The notes beneath the pieces were generated by a model that saw only the letters and a program-made list of their open reading frames with translations, did not search any database and had not been told where the DNA came from. A program made the position numbers and the translations under genes. Source: Agromyces sp. G08B096 (GTDB lineage: Bacteria > Actinomycetota > Actinomycetes > Actinomycetales > Microbacteriaceae). From it: a stretch of DNA of 64,000 bases. The stretch spans positions 1,922,001-1,986,000 of the forward strand of contig NZ_CP158374.1 in NCBI RefSeq assembly GCF_040267705.1, in the 5' to 3' direction. Shown piece after piece: positions 1 through 12,764 of this stretch. The number at the start of each line of letters is the position of its first letter. Positions within the stretch are counted from its first letter, which is position 1.

Positions 1-128
1 ACGGTCGCGCCCACGACGACGGCGAGGCTGAACACCACGTGGAACGTCAACCTGGCGCCGATGCCGTCGGGGCCGGACCAGTTCGCCGGGTCGAAGAGCC
101 AGGCGAACGCCTCGAGGAAGAGGTTCAC
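1..128 (-). CDS. Osmoprotectant ABC transporter permease, N-terminal fragment (cut by window edge)
   Basis: The first 42 codons of an inner-membrane permease are present; the rest lies beyond base 1. The GTG start at 128 overlaps the TGA of the upstream permease (GTGA), so the two are translationally coupled. The visible N-terminus has an amphipathic stretch followed by a hydrophobic segment (FHVVFSLAVVVGA) that starts the first membrane helix. The order ATPase, permease, second permease matches OpuC/ProU-type importers of glycine betaine, choline or carnitine. In those systems the second permease pairs with the first and is followed by a substrate-binding lipoprotein, which is not visible here. 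Confidence 0.75.
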   Translation of the reverse strand, partial: MNLFLEAFAWLFDPANWSGPDGIGARLTFHVVFSLAVVVGAT

Positions 129-808
129 GCGACCGCCCTCCTCGCGGCTGCTCGCGTGCGGCGCCGGGACCGCCGCGGCCGCTCGGCCCACGGCATGAGC
201 AGCCGCCCGCCGAGTACCGCCAGCGCGTCGAGCCCGATCGCGATGAGCATGGCCGCGAGCACGCCAGACCAGATCTCGGCGGGGATGTTCCGCTGGAAGC
301 CGTCGGTGAACAGGCTGCCGAGGCTCTGGACGCCGATGACGGCGCTGATCGTGGCGAGGCTGACCGTGCTGACGATGACGACCCGCACCCCCGCGAGGAG
401 GCCGGGGCCGGCGAGCGGCAGCTCGACCCCGAGGAAACGGCGCCAGGCGGAGTAGCCGACCGCGGTGGAGGCCAGCCGCACATCGCCGTCGACGTCGCCG
501 AAGGCATCGGCGGCCGACCGGACCATGAGCGCGATGCCGTACAGCGTGAGCGCCGCGATCAGGTTCACGGGCGACCGCAGCGGTACGCCCACGAGGCCGG
601 GCAGGGTGATCAGCAGCGGGAGCGATGGGATCGCATACAGGATGCCGCACACCGACAGCAGCAGCCCGCGCGACCATCGGTACCGCCACGCGGCCCAACC
701 GATCGGCACGGAGATCACGAACGCCAGTATGACGGGGGGTACCGACAACCCGAGATGGACGACGATCAGCTCGCCGATCCGGTCGAGGTTCGACCAGACC
801 CAGTTCAC
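125..808 (-). CDS. Osmoprotectant-type ABC transporter permease (OpuCB/ProW-like)
   Basis: This 227-residue permease has about five or six membrane helices and the BPD-transport inner-membrane layout, including the typical EAA-like loop around residues 125-150 (YSAWRRFLGVELPLAGPGLL). It would form the membrane channel for glycine betaine or a related compatible solute. The GTG start overlaps the TGA of the ATPase gene by four bases, and its own TGA overlaps the next permease start, so three subunits are coupled. Length is normal for OpuCB. The C-terminus is rich in arginine. The substrate cannot be told from the permease alone. Confidence 0.85.
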   Translation of the reverse strand: MNWVWSNLDRIGELIVVHLGLSVPPVILAFVISVPIGWAAWRYRWSRGLLLSVCGILYAIPSLPLLITLPGLVGVPLRSPVNLIAALTLYGIALMVRSAADAFGDVDGDVRLASTAVGYSAWRRFLGVELPLAGPGLLAGVRVVIVSTVSLATISAVIGVQSLGSLFTDGFQRNIPAEIWSGVLAAMLIAIGLDALAVLGGRLLMPWAERPRRSRRRTRAAARRAVA

Positions 809-1617
809 GACGCGAGGACCCCGGCCGGGCGGCCGTCGGCGTCGACCACGACCGTCCGCCCGTCGACCTCGGTGGTATGCAGCAGACGCCGGCCGCGCTC
901 CGCGCCGATGAATCCCGCGACGAAGTCGTCCGCGGGGGCGGCCAGGATCTCGGCCGGCGTGCCGATCTGCACGACCTCGGCGCCCGAGCGGAGGAGTACG
1001 ACACGGTCGCCCAGACGGAACGCCTCGTCGATGTCGTGGGTGACGAAGACGATCGTCTTGCCCAGCTCGCGCTGGAGCCGAAGCAGCTCGTCCTGCAGCT
1101 CGGTGCGCACGATCGGATCGACGGCGCCGAACGGCTCGTCCATGAGCAGGATGTTCGGGTCGACCGCGAGACCGCGGGCGACGCCCACCCGCTGCTGCTG
1201 GCCGCCGGAGAGCTGCGCCGGGTACTTGTCGGCGAGCGATCGATCGAGTCCGACGGTGTCCATGAGTTCGAGCGCCCGGGCTCGTGCGGCCCGCTTGGGC
1301 TCGCCCCGGAGCACCGGCACCGTAGCGATGTTGTCGACCACCCGCCGATGCGGAAGTAATCCGCTGTTCTGCATCACGTACCCGATCGACCGCCTGAGCT
1401 TGACGGGGTCGACCGACGCGACATCGGTCCCGTCGATGAGCACCTGACCTTCGGAGGGGTCGACCATGCGGTTGATCATCCGCAGGAGCGTCGTCTTGCC
1501 GGAGCCGGATGAACCGACGAGCACGGTCGTGGTGCGCGGCGGCAGCACGAGGTCGACGTGTTCGACCGCCACCGTGCCATCGGGGAACTGCTTGCGCACA
1601 CCGCGGAACTCGATCAT
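805..1617 (-). CDS. Osmoprotectant-type ABC transporter ATP-binding protein (OpuCA/ProV-like)
   Basis: This 270-residue ATPase energises the importer. Visible motifs are Walker A (GSSGSGKTT, about residue 35), the Q-loop in YVMQNSGLLPH, the ABC signature LSGGQQQRVG, Walker B (ILLMDEPFGAVD) and the H-loop in FVTHDIDEA. The Q-loop and signature match the glycine betaine/choline family. The ATG at 1617 is preferred over the GTG at 1626 because GGAGAG lies 8 bases before the ATG. The protein stops soon after the nucleotide-binding domain, so it lacks the two CBS ionic-strength sensor domains of full-length OpuCA. Osmotic gating may therefore differ. Confidence 0.88.
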   Translation of the reverse strand: MIEFRGVRKQFPDGTVAVEHVDLVLPPRTTTVLVGSSGSGKTTLLRMINRMVDPSEGQVLIDGTDVASVDPVKLRRSIGYVMQNSGLLPHRRVVDNIATVPVLRGEPKRAARARALELMDTVGLDRSLADKYPAQLSGGQQQRVGVARGLAVDPNILLMDEPFGAVDPIVRTELQDELLRLQRELGKTIVFVTHDIDEAFRLGDRVVLLRSGAEVVQIGTPAEILAAPADDFVAGFIGAERGRRLLHTTEVDGRTVVVDADGRPAGVLAS

Positions 1618-1708
1618 GCCGCCCACTCTCCGCGGGTCGATCCGAGAGCCGCCCGCTCGGTCAAGCCAAACACGGCCCAGGCCCGCGCGGCAACGCTGCG
1701 ACGGTGTG

Positions 1709-2368
1709 TCAGGCTGCGGAGGACTGCACCGCGGCGTCGAGGTGCTCGGCCAGGTACCCGCGGACGACGAGCTTCGCCTCCTCGAGGTAGCGCACGTCGC
1801 CGTTCGGGTCCCGCGTGTACGCGCGATGGATCAGCGCGTCGGCGAGTTCGATCGCGACGCCGAGGCGGAAGCGCAGGTCGGCGGTGTCGTCGACGCCGCC
1901 GAACTCGGCCGCGAGCACCTTCGCCATGCGAGTGGCGAACTCGGGCTCCTCGCCGTCATCGGAGAGCTCGCGGTCGCCCGCGTGGACCACGGAGAAGCCG
2001 GGCTCGTCGCGGTAGAGCTCGGACGAGGCATCCATCGCCGTCTCGATGAGATCCCACCAGGAGGTCAGGCGCACGTGCGCGAGCCGCTCGGCGACCCGCG
2101 TGCGGAAGCGCTCGATGGAGCGCTCGCGAAGCCCGTGCAGCACCGCCACCCGGTCGGGGAAGTACCGGTAGACCGTGCCGATCGACGCGCCGGCGCGCTC
2201 GGCCACCATCTGCGTCGTCAGCCGCTCGAACCCGACCTCGTCGACCAGCTCCGCCGCAGCGTCGAGCAGTGCGTCGAGCCGCTGGGTGCTGCGGCGCTGG
2301 GTCGGCTCAGTGCGGACCGCGCGACGTCGCCCGGGCTCTGACCCAAGGATCAGGTCGATGTTCGGCAC
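1709..2368 (-). CDS. TetR-family transcriptional regulator
   Basis: This 219-residue protein has an N-terminal TetR helix-turn-helix (about residues 25-70, with AERAGASIGTVYRYFPDR) and a variable C-terminal ligand and dimer domain. It is a dimeric DNA-binding repressor with an unknown inducer. The GTG start has a strong GAGGAGG ribosome site 5 bases upstream, and a -10-like TAGAGT lies at 2392-2397. It is followed after 91 bases by the ABC importer genes on the same strand. It may control that operon and itself, but no operator was proven. Confidence 0.85.
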   Translation of the reverse strand: MPNIDLILGSEPGRRRAVRTEPTQRRSTQRLDALLDAAAELVDEVGFERLTTQMVAERAGASIGTVYRYFPDRVAVLHGLRERSIERFRTRVAERLAHVRLTSWWDLIETAMDASSELYRDEPGFSVVHAGDRELSDDGEEPEFATRMAKVLAAEFGGVDDTADLRFRLGVAIELADALIHRAYTRDPNGDVRYLEEAKLVVRGYLAEHLDAAVQSSAA

Positions 2369-2391
2369 GGAACCTCCTCACTCGACGCACT

Positions 2392-2397
2392 ACTCTA
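2392..2397 (-). promoter_or_regulatory. -10 element of the TetR gene
   Basis: TAGAGT reads on the minus strand, 23 bases before the GTG start of the TetR gene, leaving room for the GAGGAGG ribosome site. No good -35 hexamer was seen, as is common in this genome. Confidence 0.45.
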
Positions 2398-2474
2398 CCC
2401 GGCGCAGACCCCCGCTCCCGACCATCCGGAGCGCCGGTTCGCCCTGCCAGGGACGGGCATGACAGACTGAATGG

Positions 2475-3578
2475 ATGCCGGAGACCTCCCCCTCACCGGT
2501 CGGATCCCGCGTGCGCACGACCCGGCACGGTGCCGCGCGCTTCGAAGACTGGCTGCACGACGTCAGGGAGCGGTTCGCGCGACGCCGCGGCCACGTTCCG
2601 ACCGTGGTGCCGTACACCGGCTACGGGTCCACCGAGTGGGTGCGGATCCTCTGCCGGGTCCTGCTCTCCAAGCCGCCGAAGCCCGCGCGCCGCGGCGCGA
2701 CCACGAGGCGCCGGCGCACGCGCGAGCAGGGGATCCGCGGCTGGCGCAGCTTCACCAGCGTGCCGGTCGGCGACGTGCCGGTCGTCATCGAGGTGGGCGG
2801 CCAGCGCATCGAGGTGCTCGCCGACCGCGGGGGCGTCGTCGACACGAAGGTGCCGGTGACCCTCGACCCGGGCTGGCACGTCGCCACCCTCCGCGCAGAG
2901 GGCTCGGAACCGGTCGAGGCCCCCGTCCACGTGATCGACCCGGCGGCCACGTTCGGCATCATCTCCGACGTCGACGACACGGTCATGGTCACCGCGCTCC
3001 CCCGGCCGCTCGTCGCCGCGTGGAACACGTTCGTCCTCGACGAGCACGCCCGCATCCCCACGCCCGGCATGGCCGTCCTCTTCGACCGCCTCGTGCGCGC
3101 CCACCCGGGCGCGCCCGTCATCTACCTCTCGACCGGCGCCTGGAACGTGGCGCCTGCCCTCACCCGCTTCCTCTCGCGGAACCTCTTCCCCGCCGGCCCG
3201 CTCCTGCTCACCGACTGGGGACCGACTCACGACCGCTGGTTCCGCAGCGGCCGGGCGCACAAGCAGGAGAACCTCCGCCGACTCGCCGAGGAGTTCCCCG
3301 CCATGCGCTGGCTCCTCATCGGCGACGACGGCCAGCACGACGAAGACCTCTACGCGCGCTTCGCCGAGGAGCACCCCGATCGTGTCGCCGCCGTCGCGAT
3401 CCGGCGCCTGTCGACCGGCGAGGCCGTGCTCGCGGGCGGTCGCACCAAGCAGGAGGAGCACCCGGGGGCGGTGCCCTGGGTGAGCGCGGGCGACGGTTCG
3501 ACCCTCGCCGACCGGCTCGCCGAGGAGGGCATCATGGGCGGGCGTCCCGCAGGCGGGGCGGCCGCGGCCGACGCCTGA
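2475..3578 (+). CDS. App1-like phosphatidate phosphatase family protein (DUF2183)
   Basis: This 367-residue protein carries the DUF2183 domain of yeast App1, a HAD-like phosphatase of phosphatidic acid. The catalytic DxDDT signature is seen as ISDVDDTV (Asp165, Asp167, Asp168). The later HAD motifs STGAWN (about 218-223) and GDDGQHD (about 283-289) follow in order. The first 90 residues are basic and precede a beta-rich region. A CAGACT hexamer ends 6 bases before the ATG, so the mRNA may be leaderless. It converges on pyrD. A role in lipid or phospho-metabolite turnover is inferred from the family; no bacterial substrate is firmly known. Confidence 0.82.
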   Translation: MPETSPSPVGSRVRTTRHGAARFEDWLHDVRERFARRRGHVPTVVPYTGYGSTEWVRILCRVLLSKPPKPARRGATTRRRRTREQGIRGWRSFTSVPVGDVPVVIEVGGQRIEVLADRGGVVDTKVPVTLDPGWHVATLRAEGSEPVEAPVHVIDPAATFGIISDVDDTVMVTALPRPLVAAWNTFVLDEHARIPTPGMAVLFDRLVRAHPGAPVIYLSTGAWNVAPALTRFLSRNLFPAGPLLLTDWGPTHDRWFRSGRAHKQENLRRLAEEFPAMRWLLIGDDGQHDEDLYARFAEEHPDRVAAVAIRRLSTGEAVLAGGRTKQEEHPGAVPWVSAGDGSTLADRLAEEGIMGGRPAGGAAAADA

Positions 3579-3672
3579 GCGCGCCGGCGGCTTCCCACGC
3601 TCCCGTTCCGGCTCGCCGCTGCGTCCCGTGCCTGCGAAGCGATACTGCGCCGCGCCAGCTCACGTTCCCGAG

Positions 3673-4731
3673 TCAGGCGAGGCGCTGGCCGCGCGCCGCC
3701 CGCTCGCGGGCGAACCGGGCGAGCCCGCGGTTGATCTCCCGCGCCCAGAGCGGCCCGCGGTAGATGAAGGCCGAGTAGCCCTGCACCAGGGTCGCGCCGG
3801 CGTCGAGCCGGTCCTGCACGTCCGCCGCCGTCTCGACGCCGCCCACCGAGATGACGCAGAGCTCGGCCGGCACATGACGCCGTACGAGGCGCAGCACCTC
3901 GAGCGAGCGCGCCGCGAGCGGAGCTCCCGACAGCCCGCCCGCACCGATCCGCTCGAGCTCGGCGGCGGAGGCCGAGAGGCCCTCCCGCGAGATCGTGGTG
4001 TTCGTCGCGACGATGCCGTCGAGCCCGAGGCGCACCGCGAGCTCGCAGATGCGTCGCACCTCATCGTCCGCGAGGTCGGGAGCGATCTTCACCAGCAGGG
4101 GTGTGCCGCGGGCGGCGCGCTGCACCGCCTCGAGCAGCGGAGCGAGCGCGTCGAGCTCCTGCAGGCCGCGGAGCCCGGGCGTGTTCGGCGAGCTGACGTT
4201 CACCACGAGGTAGTCGGCGAAGGGCGCGAGCACCCGGGCGCTGCGCTCGTAGTCGGCCACCGCCTCTTCCACGGGCGTCACCCGGCTCTTGCCGATGTTC
4301 ACCCCGAGCACGGGGCGCTGTCGCCGTCGTGCGAGCCGGGCGAGCCGGCCGGCCGCGGCATCCGCACCGCCGTTGTTGAAGCCCATCCGGTTGATCAGCG
4401 CCCGGTCGCGGACGAGACGGAACAGCCGCGGCCGCTCATTGCCGGGCTGCGCGATCGCCGTGATCGTGCCGACCTCGACGTGCCCGAACCCGAGCTGGCC
4501 GAGCCCGCGCACCGCGAACCCGTCCTTGTCGAAGCCCGCGGCGACCCCGAACGGCGACGGGAACCGGAGCCCGAGCGCCTCGACGGCGAGCTCGGGGGCC
4601 GGCCCGGTGAACCGGTGCACCACGCGGCCGAGGCCGAACACGGGAAGCAAGCGGATGACCCGGAACGCGAGGTGGTGCGCCTGCTCGGGGTCCATGCGGG
4701 CGAAGACCAGGGAGAAGAGGAGTCGATACAT
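3673..4731 (-). CDS. pyrD: Dihydroorotate dehydrogenase (quinone), class 2
   Basis: This 352-residue enzyme oxidises dihydroorotate to orotate with FMN and passes electrons to quinone, the fourth step of UMP synthesis. The N-terminal segment (MYRLLFSLVFARMDPEQAH) is the membrane-associating extension that separates class 2 from soluble class 1 enzymes. FMN-site motifs follow: GVAAGFDKDG, EVGTITA, NRMGFNN, VNVSSPNTPGLR with the catalytic Ser region, and the C-terminal GGVETA phosphate loop. TAGCCT at 4741-4746 lies 9 bases before the ATG, so the leader is very short. No other pyrimidine genes are adjacent. Confidence 0.95.
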   Translation of the reverse strand: MYRLLFSLVFARMDPEQAHHLAFRVIRLLPVFGLGRVVHRFTGPAPELAVEALGLRFPSPFGVAAGFDKDGFAVRGLGQLGFGHVEVGTITAIAQPGNERPRLFRLVRDRALINRMGFNNGGADAAAGRLARLARRRQRPVLGVNIGKSRVTPVEEAVADYERSARVLAPFADYLVVNVSSPNTPGLRGLQELDALAPLLEAVQRAARGTPLLVKIAPDLADDEVRRICELAVRLGLDGIVATNTTISREGLSASAAELERIGAGGLSGAPLAARSLEVLRLVRRHVPAELCVISVGGVETAADVQDRLDAGATLVQGYSAFIYRGPLWAREINRGLARFARERAARGQRLA

Positions 4732-4754
4732 GCCGCGTTCAGGCTACTCGACGC

Positions 4755-5228
4755 TCACGGGGCCGGGCGGGCCGGAAGCCGGCCGTGCTCGGCGCGAAGC
4801 GCCTCGATCGCCGACTCGAAGTCCTCGAGCGACTCGAACGCCTGATACACGCTCGCGAAGCGGAGGTAGGCGACCTCGTCGAGCTCGCGAAGCGGCGGCA
4901 GGATCGCCAGCCCGATGTCGTTGGCCTCGATCTGGGACGCGCCGGTGGAGCGGATGGTCTCCTCGACCTTCTGCGCGAGCACCGCGAGATCGGCGTCGGT
5001 GACCGGTCTGCCCTGGCAGGCCTTCTTCACCCCCAGCACGACCTTCTCGCGGCTGAACGGCTCGATGACCCCGCTGCGCTTGATGACCGAAAGGCTCGCC
5101 GTCTCCGTCGTCGAGAACCGGCCGCCGCACTCCGGGCACTGTCGACGGCGCCGGATGGAGAGGCCGTCGTCGCTCGTACGCGAGTCGATCACGCGGGAAT
5201 CGGGGTGGCGACAGAAGGGGCAGTACAT
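4755..5228 (-). CDS. nrdR: Transcriptional repressor NrdR
   Basis: This 157-residue protein is the nucleotide-sensing repressor of ribonucleotide reductase genes. The N-terminal zinc ribbon has the pairs CPFC (residues 3-6) and CPEC (about 34-37). An ATP-cone domain follows (about 49-139), which binds ATP or dATP and controls oligomerisation and DNA binding. Length matches the family exactly. It lies 12 bases after hisD and 23 before pyrD on the same strand, but a TAGGCT at 5238-5243 suggests its own promoter. No NrdR box was looked for, because no nrd operon is in the window. Confidence 0.95.
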   Translation of the reverse strand: MYCPFCRHPDSRVIDSRTSDDGLSIRRRRQCPECGGRFSTTETASLSVIKRSGVIEPFSREKVVLGVKKACQGRPVTDADLAVLAQKVEETIRSTGASQIEANDIGLAILPPLRELDEVAYLRFASVYQAFESLEDFESAIEALRAEHGRLPARPAP

Positions 5229-5240
5229 GGTGCCCCCAGC

Positions 5241-6578
5241 CTAGCCGCGCGGCGCGGGCTGCTGGTCCGATGCACCGCCGAACCGGGCGGTCACGGCCTC
5301 CCCGTGAGCCGGCAGGTCTTCCTCGGCCGAGAGCGCGGCGATGACGGGTGCGACCTCGCGCAGGGCGGCCTCGTCGTAGCGCACGACCTGCTGAGGTCGG
5401 AGGAACGTCGCCGCCGACAGTCCGGACACGAACCTCGCGGTTCCGCCCGTCGGGAGCACGTGGTTCGAGCCGGCGGCGTAGTCGCCGAGACTCACGGGCG
5501 AGTACGCGCCGACGAAGATCGCCCCCGCGTTGTCGATCCGGGCGAGGGTCGCCTCGGCGTCCGCGACCTGGATCTCGAGGTGCTCGGGACCGAACGCGTT
5601 CGAGAACTCCGCGGCCTGCTCCAGGTCGTCGACGAGCACCAACGCGGACTGGGGTCCGGCGATCGCCCGCGCGACGCGCTCGGCGTGCTTCGTCGCGGCG
5701 ATCCGAACGGCCAGCCGCTCGAGCACGGCGTCGGCGAACGCGGGCGCATCGGTGACGAGGAGGGATGCCGCGAGCTCGTCGTGCTCCGCCTGGCTGACCA
5801 GATCGGCCGCGACGAAGTCGGGGTCGGCGGTGTCATCGGCGATGACCAGGATGTCGGTCGGACCGGCCTCGGCGTCGATGCCGGTCGCCCCCGCGACGAG
5901 GCGCTTGGCTGCCGCGACGAACACGTTGCCGGGCCCGGTCACGCGCTGCACCGGCGCGAGCCCGGCCTCCGGCACCCCGTAGGCGAAGGCGCCGATCGCG
6001 CCGGCGCCGCCCATCGCGTAGACCTCGTCGACGCCGAGGAGCGCAGCGACCGCGGCGATGGTGGGGTGCACCCGCCCGCCGTGATCGGCCTGCGCCGGTG
6101 AGGCGAGGGCGATCGAACGCACACCGGCGACCTGCGCCGGGACGACGTTCATGACGACGCTCGAGGGATAGACGGCCTTGCCGCCCGGCACGTACAGACC
6201 GACCCGCTCGACCGGCTGCCAGCGCTGCTCGATCACGGCACCAGGTCCGAGGACCGTCGTCTCGGGCGCCGGCACCTGCGGGGCGCTCGCCGCGCGCACA
6301 CGCTCGATCGTCGACTCGACGGCGCGGCGCACCTCGGCGTCGAGCCCGGCGAGGGCGGCGCGCAGGTCGCCCTCGGGGACGCGGATACCGGCGGGCCGCA
6401 CGCCGTCGAACCGCTCGGCCTGATCGAGGAGCGCACGCTCGCCGTGCTCGCGAACGTCCTGGATGAGTCGGCCCGCGGGCTCGAGGGCCGCCGCGACGTC
6501 GGTCGCGGCACGCGGGACGAGGGCGAGCAGCTCGGTCGGAGCCGGGCGGGTTCCTCGGAGATCGATGGTGCGCAGCAT
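5241..6578 (-). CDS. hisD: Histidinol dehydrogenase
   Basis: This 445-residue enzyme catalyses the last two oxidations of histidine biosynthesis, L-histidinol to L-histidine, with NAD and zinc. Family motifs are VGLYVPGGKAVYPSSV (about 130-145), the NAD-site GNVFVAAAKRLV, AGPTDILVIAD, the zinc/catalytic stretch QAEHDELA, and the NHVLPTGGTARF segment near the C-terminus. It is the first gene of a run hisD-nrdR-pyrD. No other his gene is adjacent in this window. TACGCT ends 8 bases before the ATG, so the leader is almost absent. Confidence 0.95.
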   Translation of the reverse strand: MLRTIDLRGTRPAPTELLALVPRAATDVAAALEPAGRLIQDVREHGERALLDQAERFDGVRPAGIRVPEGDLRAALAGLDAEVRRAVESTIERVRAASAPQVPAPETTVLGPGAVIEQRWQPVERVGLYVPGGKAVYPSSVVMNVVPAQVAGVRSIALASPAQADHGGRVHPTIAAVAALLGVDEVYAMGGAGAIGAFAYGVPEAGLAPVQRVTGPGNVFVAAAKRLVAGATGIDAEAGPTDILVIADDTADPDFVAADLVSQAEHDELAASLLVTDAPAFADAVLERLAVRIAATKHAERVARAIAGPQSALVLVDDLEQAAEFSNAFGPEHLEIQVADAEATLARIDNAGAIFVGAYSPVSLGDYAAGSNHVLPTGGTARFVSGLSAATFLRPQQVVRYDEAALREVAPVIAALSAEEDLPAHGEAVTARFGGASDQQPAPRG

Positions 6579-8211
6579 GATTCCCCAGCGTACCGACGAG
6601 GTGCGGTTCGCACGGCTGAGCGGGAGAGATCAGCCTGGACAGCTACCGGCGATCTCGGCTCGGTGTCCACTAGTGTGAGCGAGACATTCGTCTGCGTGCA
6701 AGAGAAAGCGACCGGTGCATCGGGGTGCGCACTACCTTCCACTCATCGAAAGCCGGCCGTGTCGCTGCGCTGATCGTGGCTCCCGTCGCACTGCTGATCA
6801 CGCTGCTCGGCTGGTCTCTCTCAACACCGCTCGCATCGAGTCCCGACGAGGATTTCCACCTCGCGAGCATCTGGTGCGGTGGTGGTGAACGCGAGGGGCT
6901 ATGCGAACCTTCCTCGAACGCTCGCACTCGCATGGTTCCAGTCGAGCTCCTGACGGCTCACCGCTGCTTCGACCACCTGCCCGACCAGGCCGCGACGTGT
7001 CCCCGACAGCCTGCGTCCCTCCTTGTCGAAACCGATCGTGGGAATTTCGACGCGGTGTATCCACCGGTCTTCTACGCGGTCATGAGCGTGTTCGCCACGA
7101 CCGATTTCTCAGCGTCGTTGCTGATGATGCGTGCATTCAATGCGTTCATCTATGTCGGCATGATGTTCGCTTTGTTCCTACTGCTGCCCCGCGCACGGCG
7201 GGGACTTCTCGTCTGGGGCGCCCTGGCCACGATTGCACCGTTCGGTATGTTCCTGATCTCGAGCGTGAACCCGAGCGGTTGGGGGGTGATCTCGGCGTCG
7301 ACGATGTGGCTGGCGGTGCTCGGGTACTACGAGGCGCCCGAGCTGCGACGGCGGCTCGCGTTCGCGGGGCTCGCCATCGTTGCGTTGATCCTAGGTGCCG
7401 GTTCTCGAAGTGATGCAGCGGCCTTCGCGACCGTCTCGATCGTCATCGCAACGCTGCTGACGGCGAGGCGAACCCGTTTGTTCGCGCGCCTCGCAGTGTT
7501 CCCGGCAGTGCTGACAGCGGTCAGCATCGCCGTATTCTTGAGTTTCGGTCAGTCCAACGCCGTGAATCCCGGAGTTGATCTCAGCACCCCACTCGACCCT
7601 TCGAGCGCAACACTCAACTCGATCCAGCTGCTCTGGACCAACCTCACCCGCCTTCCGGAGCTCTGGGCAGGCGCATTCGGGGCTCCGCTCGGAACTCAGT
7701 CGCTGTGGCTCGGGACTGTGACTCCGGGTGTCGTCTGGTTCTCAACGATTCTCGCATTCGGAGGCGTCGTATTCCTCGGACTGCGCCTCCTGACCTGGCG
7801 CAAGGTGATCTCCCTGATGATCCTCGTGTCGCTGCTGATTTTCCTCCCGATGATCTGGCTCATGCGCGACCAGATCCTGGTGGGCCAGGGCGTGCAGTCC
7901 AGGTACCTCTACCCGCTCCTCATCATGATCGCGATGTTGAGCCTCTTCGGACTCAACGGTCCGAACGCGAGGATGAACGTCGCACATCTCACTTGCATCA
8001 CCGTGGCCGCGTGGGTAGCCAATCTCGTCGTGCAGTGGGTGACACTTCGCCGCTACGTGACCGGTCTGGATGCCCGCTGGATCAATCTGGATGCGGGCAT
8101 CGAATGGTGGTGGTCAGCGTTGCCCATCGGCCCGATGGCGCTCTGGATGATGACCGCGATCGCCTTCGCCGTGCTGTGCGCAATTTGCATCTGCTACGGG
8201 GCGGCGACCGG

Positions 8212-11730
<3,519 letters not shown>

Positions 11731-11775
11731 TGGGCTCCTCTTCGGATGCTGCGGGTGGATCTGGGGTGTGCTTCG

Positions 11776-11781
11776 AGTGTA
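11776..11781 (-). promoter_or_regulatory. -10 element of dnaE
   Basis: TACACT on the minus strand, 45 bases upstream of the chosen GTG start, leaves a leader of about 40 bases that carries the GAGGAG ribosome site. It lies just after the hairpin that follows rluD. This fits separate transcription of dnaE. Confidence 0.5.
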
Positions 11782-11796
11782 CGGCGACCGACCCAC

Positions 11797-11829
11797 GGTG
11801 CGGCCGGCGCCACGGCGCCCGACCGCACC
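11797..11829 (-). terminator. Hairpin after rluD, before the dnaE promoter
   Basis: The outer arms GGTGCGG (11797-11803) and CCGCACC (11823-11829) pair perfectly, and the inner GGCGCC boxes (11806-11811, 11814-11819) extend the stem. It begins 8 bases after the rluD stop on the minus strand and has no T tract. It is a likely end of the long division operon, or an mRNA-stabilising 3' structure. Confidence 0.5.
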
Positions 11830-11836
11830 GACCGGC

Positions 11837-12760
11837 TCAGTCGGACTGGAGCAAATCGAGCGCGTACTGCAGGTCGGCGGGATACGCCGACTCGAACACC
11901 GACCAGTCGCCGGTCGCGGGGTGCGTGAAGCCGAGCTGGCGCGCGTGGAGCCACTGCCGCGTGAGGCCGAGCCTGGCCGACAGGGTCGGGTCTGCTCCGT
12001 ACATGGCGTCGCCGACGCACGGATGCCGCTGAGCAGCCATGTGCACCCGGATCTGGTGGGTGCGGCCGGTCTCGAGGTGGACCTCGAGCAGCGACGCGTA
12101 GGGGAACGCCTCCAGCGTCTCGTAGTGCGTCACGGCGTGCTTGCCGTCGGCGGTTACGGCGAACTTCCAGTCGGACCTCGGATGCCGGCCCACGGGCGCG
12201 TCGATCGTGCCCGCGAACGGATCGGGATGCCCCTGCACGACCGTGTGGTAGATCTTCTCCACTTCGCGATCGTGGAACTGCCGCTTCAACTCGGTGTAGG
12301 CGCGCTCGGACTTCGCCACGACCATGAGCCCGCTGGTCCCGGCGTCGAGACGGTGCACCACGCCCTGGCGCTCCGGGGCGCCGGAGGTGGAGATCCGGAA
12401 CCCGGCCGCGGCGAGGGCGCCGACGACCGTGGGTCCCTCCCAGCCGACCGACGGATGCGCCGCCACCCCCGCGGGCTTGTCGACCACGACGAGATCGTCG
12501 TCGTCGTGGATGATCCCGAGGTCGGGGACCGGGATCGCCTCGACCTGCAGCGGGCGCGGCGGTTCCCAGCTCACCTCGAGCCAGGCACCGGCACGAAGCC
12601 GATCCGATTTGTCGGCGACCCGCCCGTCGACGACGACACCGCCGGCGGTCGCGATGTCCGCCGCCTGGGTCCGCGAGAAGCCGAGGAGCTTCGCGAGCCC
12701 CGCGTCGATGCGCGAGCCGTCGAGCCCGTCGGGGACGGGAAGGGCGCGGTACTCCGACAC
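11837..12760 (-). CDS. RluA-family 23S rRNA pseudouridine synthase (RluD-like)
   Basis: This 307-residue enzyme isomerises uridines in 23S rRNA. An N-terminal S4 RNA-binding domain (about 12-70) is followed by the catalytic domain with the [10 protein letters not shown] motif, whose Asp is the nucleophile. Further signatures are [11 protein letters not shown] and [10 protein letters not shown]. The GTG at 12760, 4 bases after the lspA stop, is chosen because the open frame upstream runs through lspA. The lspA-rluD order is conserved in many actinobacteria. Which uridines are modified is not deducible. Confidence 0.88.
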   Translation of the reverse strand: MSEYRALPVPDGLDGSRIDAGLAKLLGFSRTQAADIATAGGVVVDGRVADKSDRLRAGAWLEVSWEPPRPLQVEAIPVPDLGIIHDDDDLVVVDKPAGVAAHPSVGWEGPTVVGALAAAGFRISTSGAPERQGVVHRLDAGTSGLMVVAKSERAYTELKRQFHDREVEKIYHTVVQGHPDPFAGTIDAPVGRHPRSDWKFAVTADGKHAVTHYETLEAFPYASLLEVHLETGRTHQIRVHMAAQRHPCVGDAMYGADPTLSARLGLTRQWLHARQLGFTHPATGDWSVFESAYPADLQYALDLLQSD

Positions 12761-12764
12761 GACG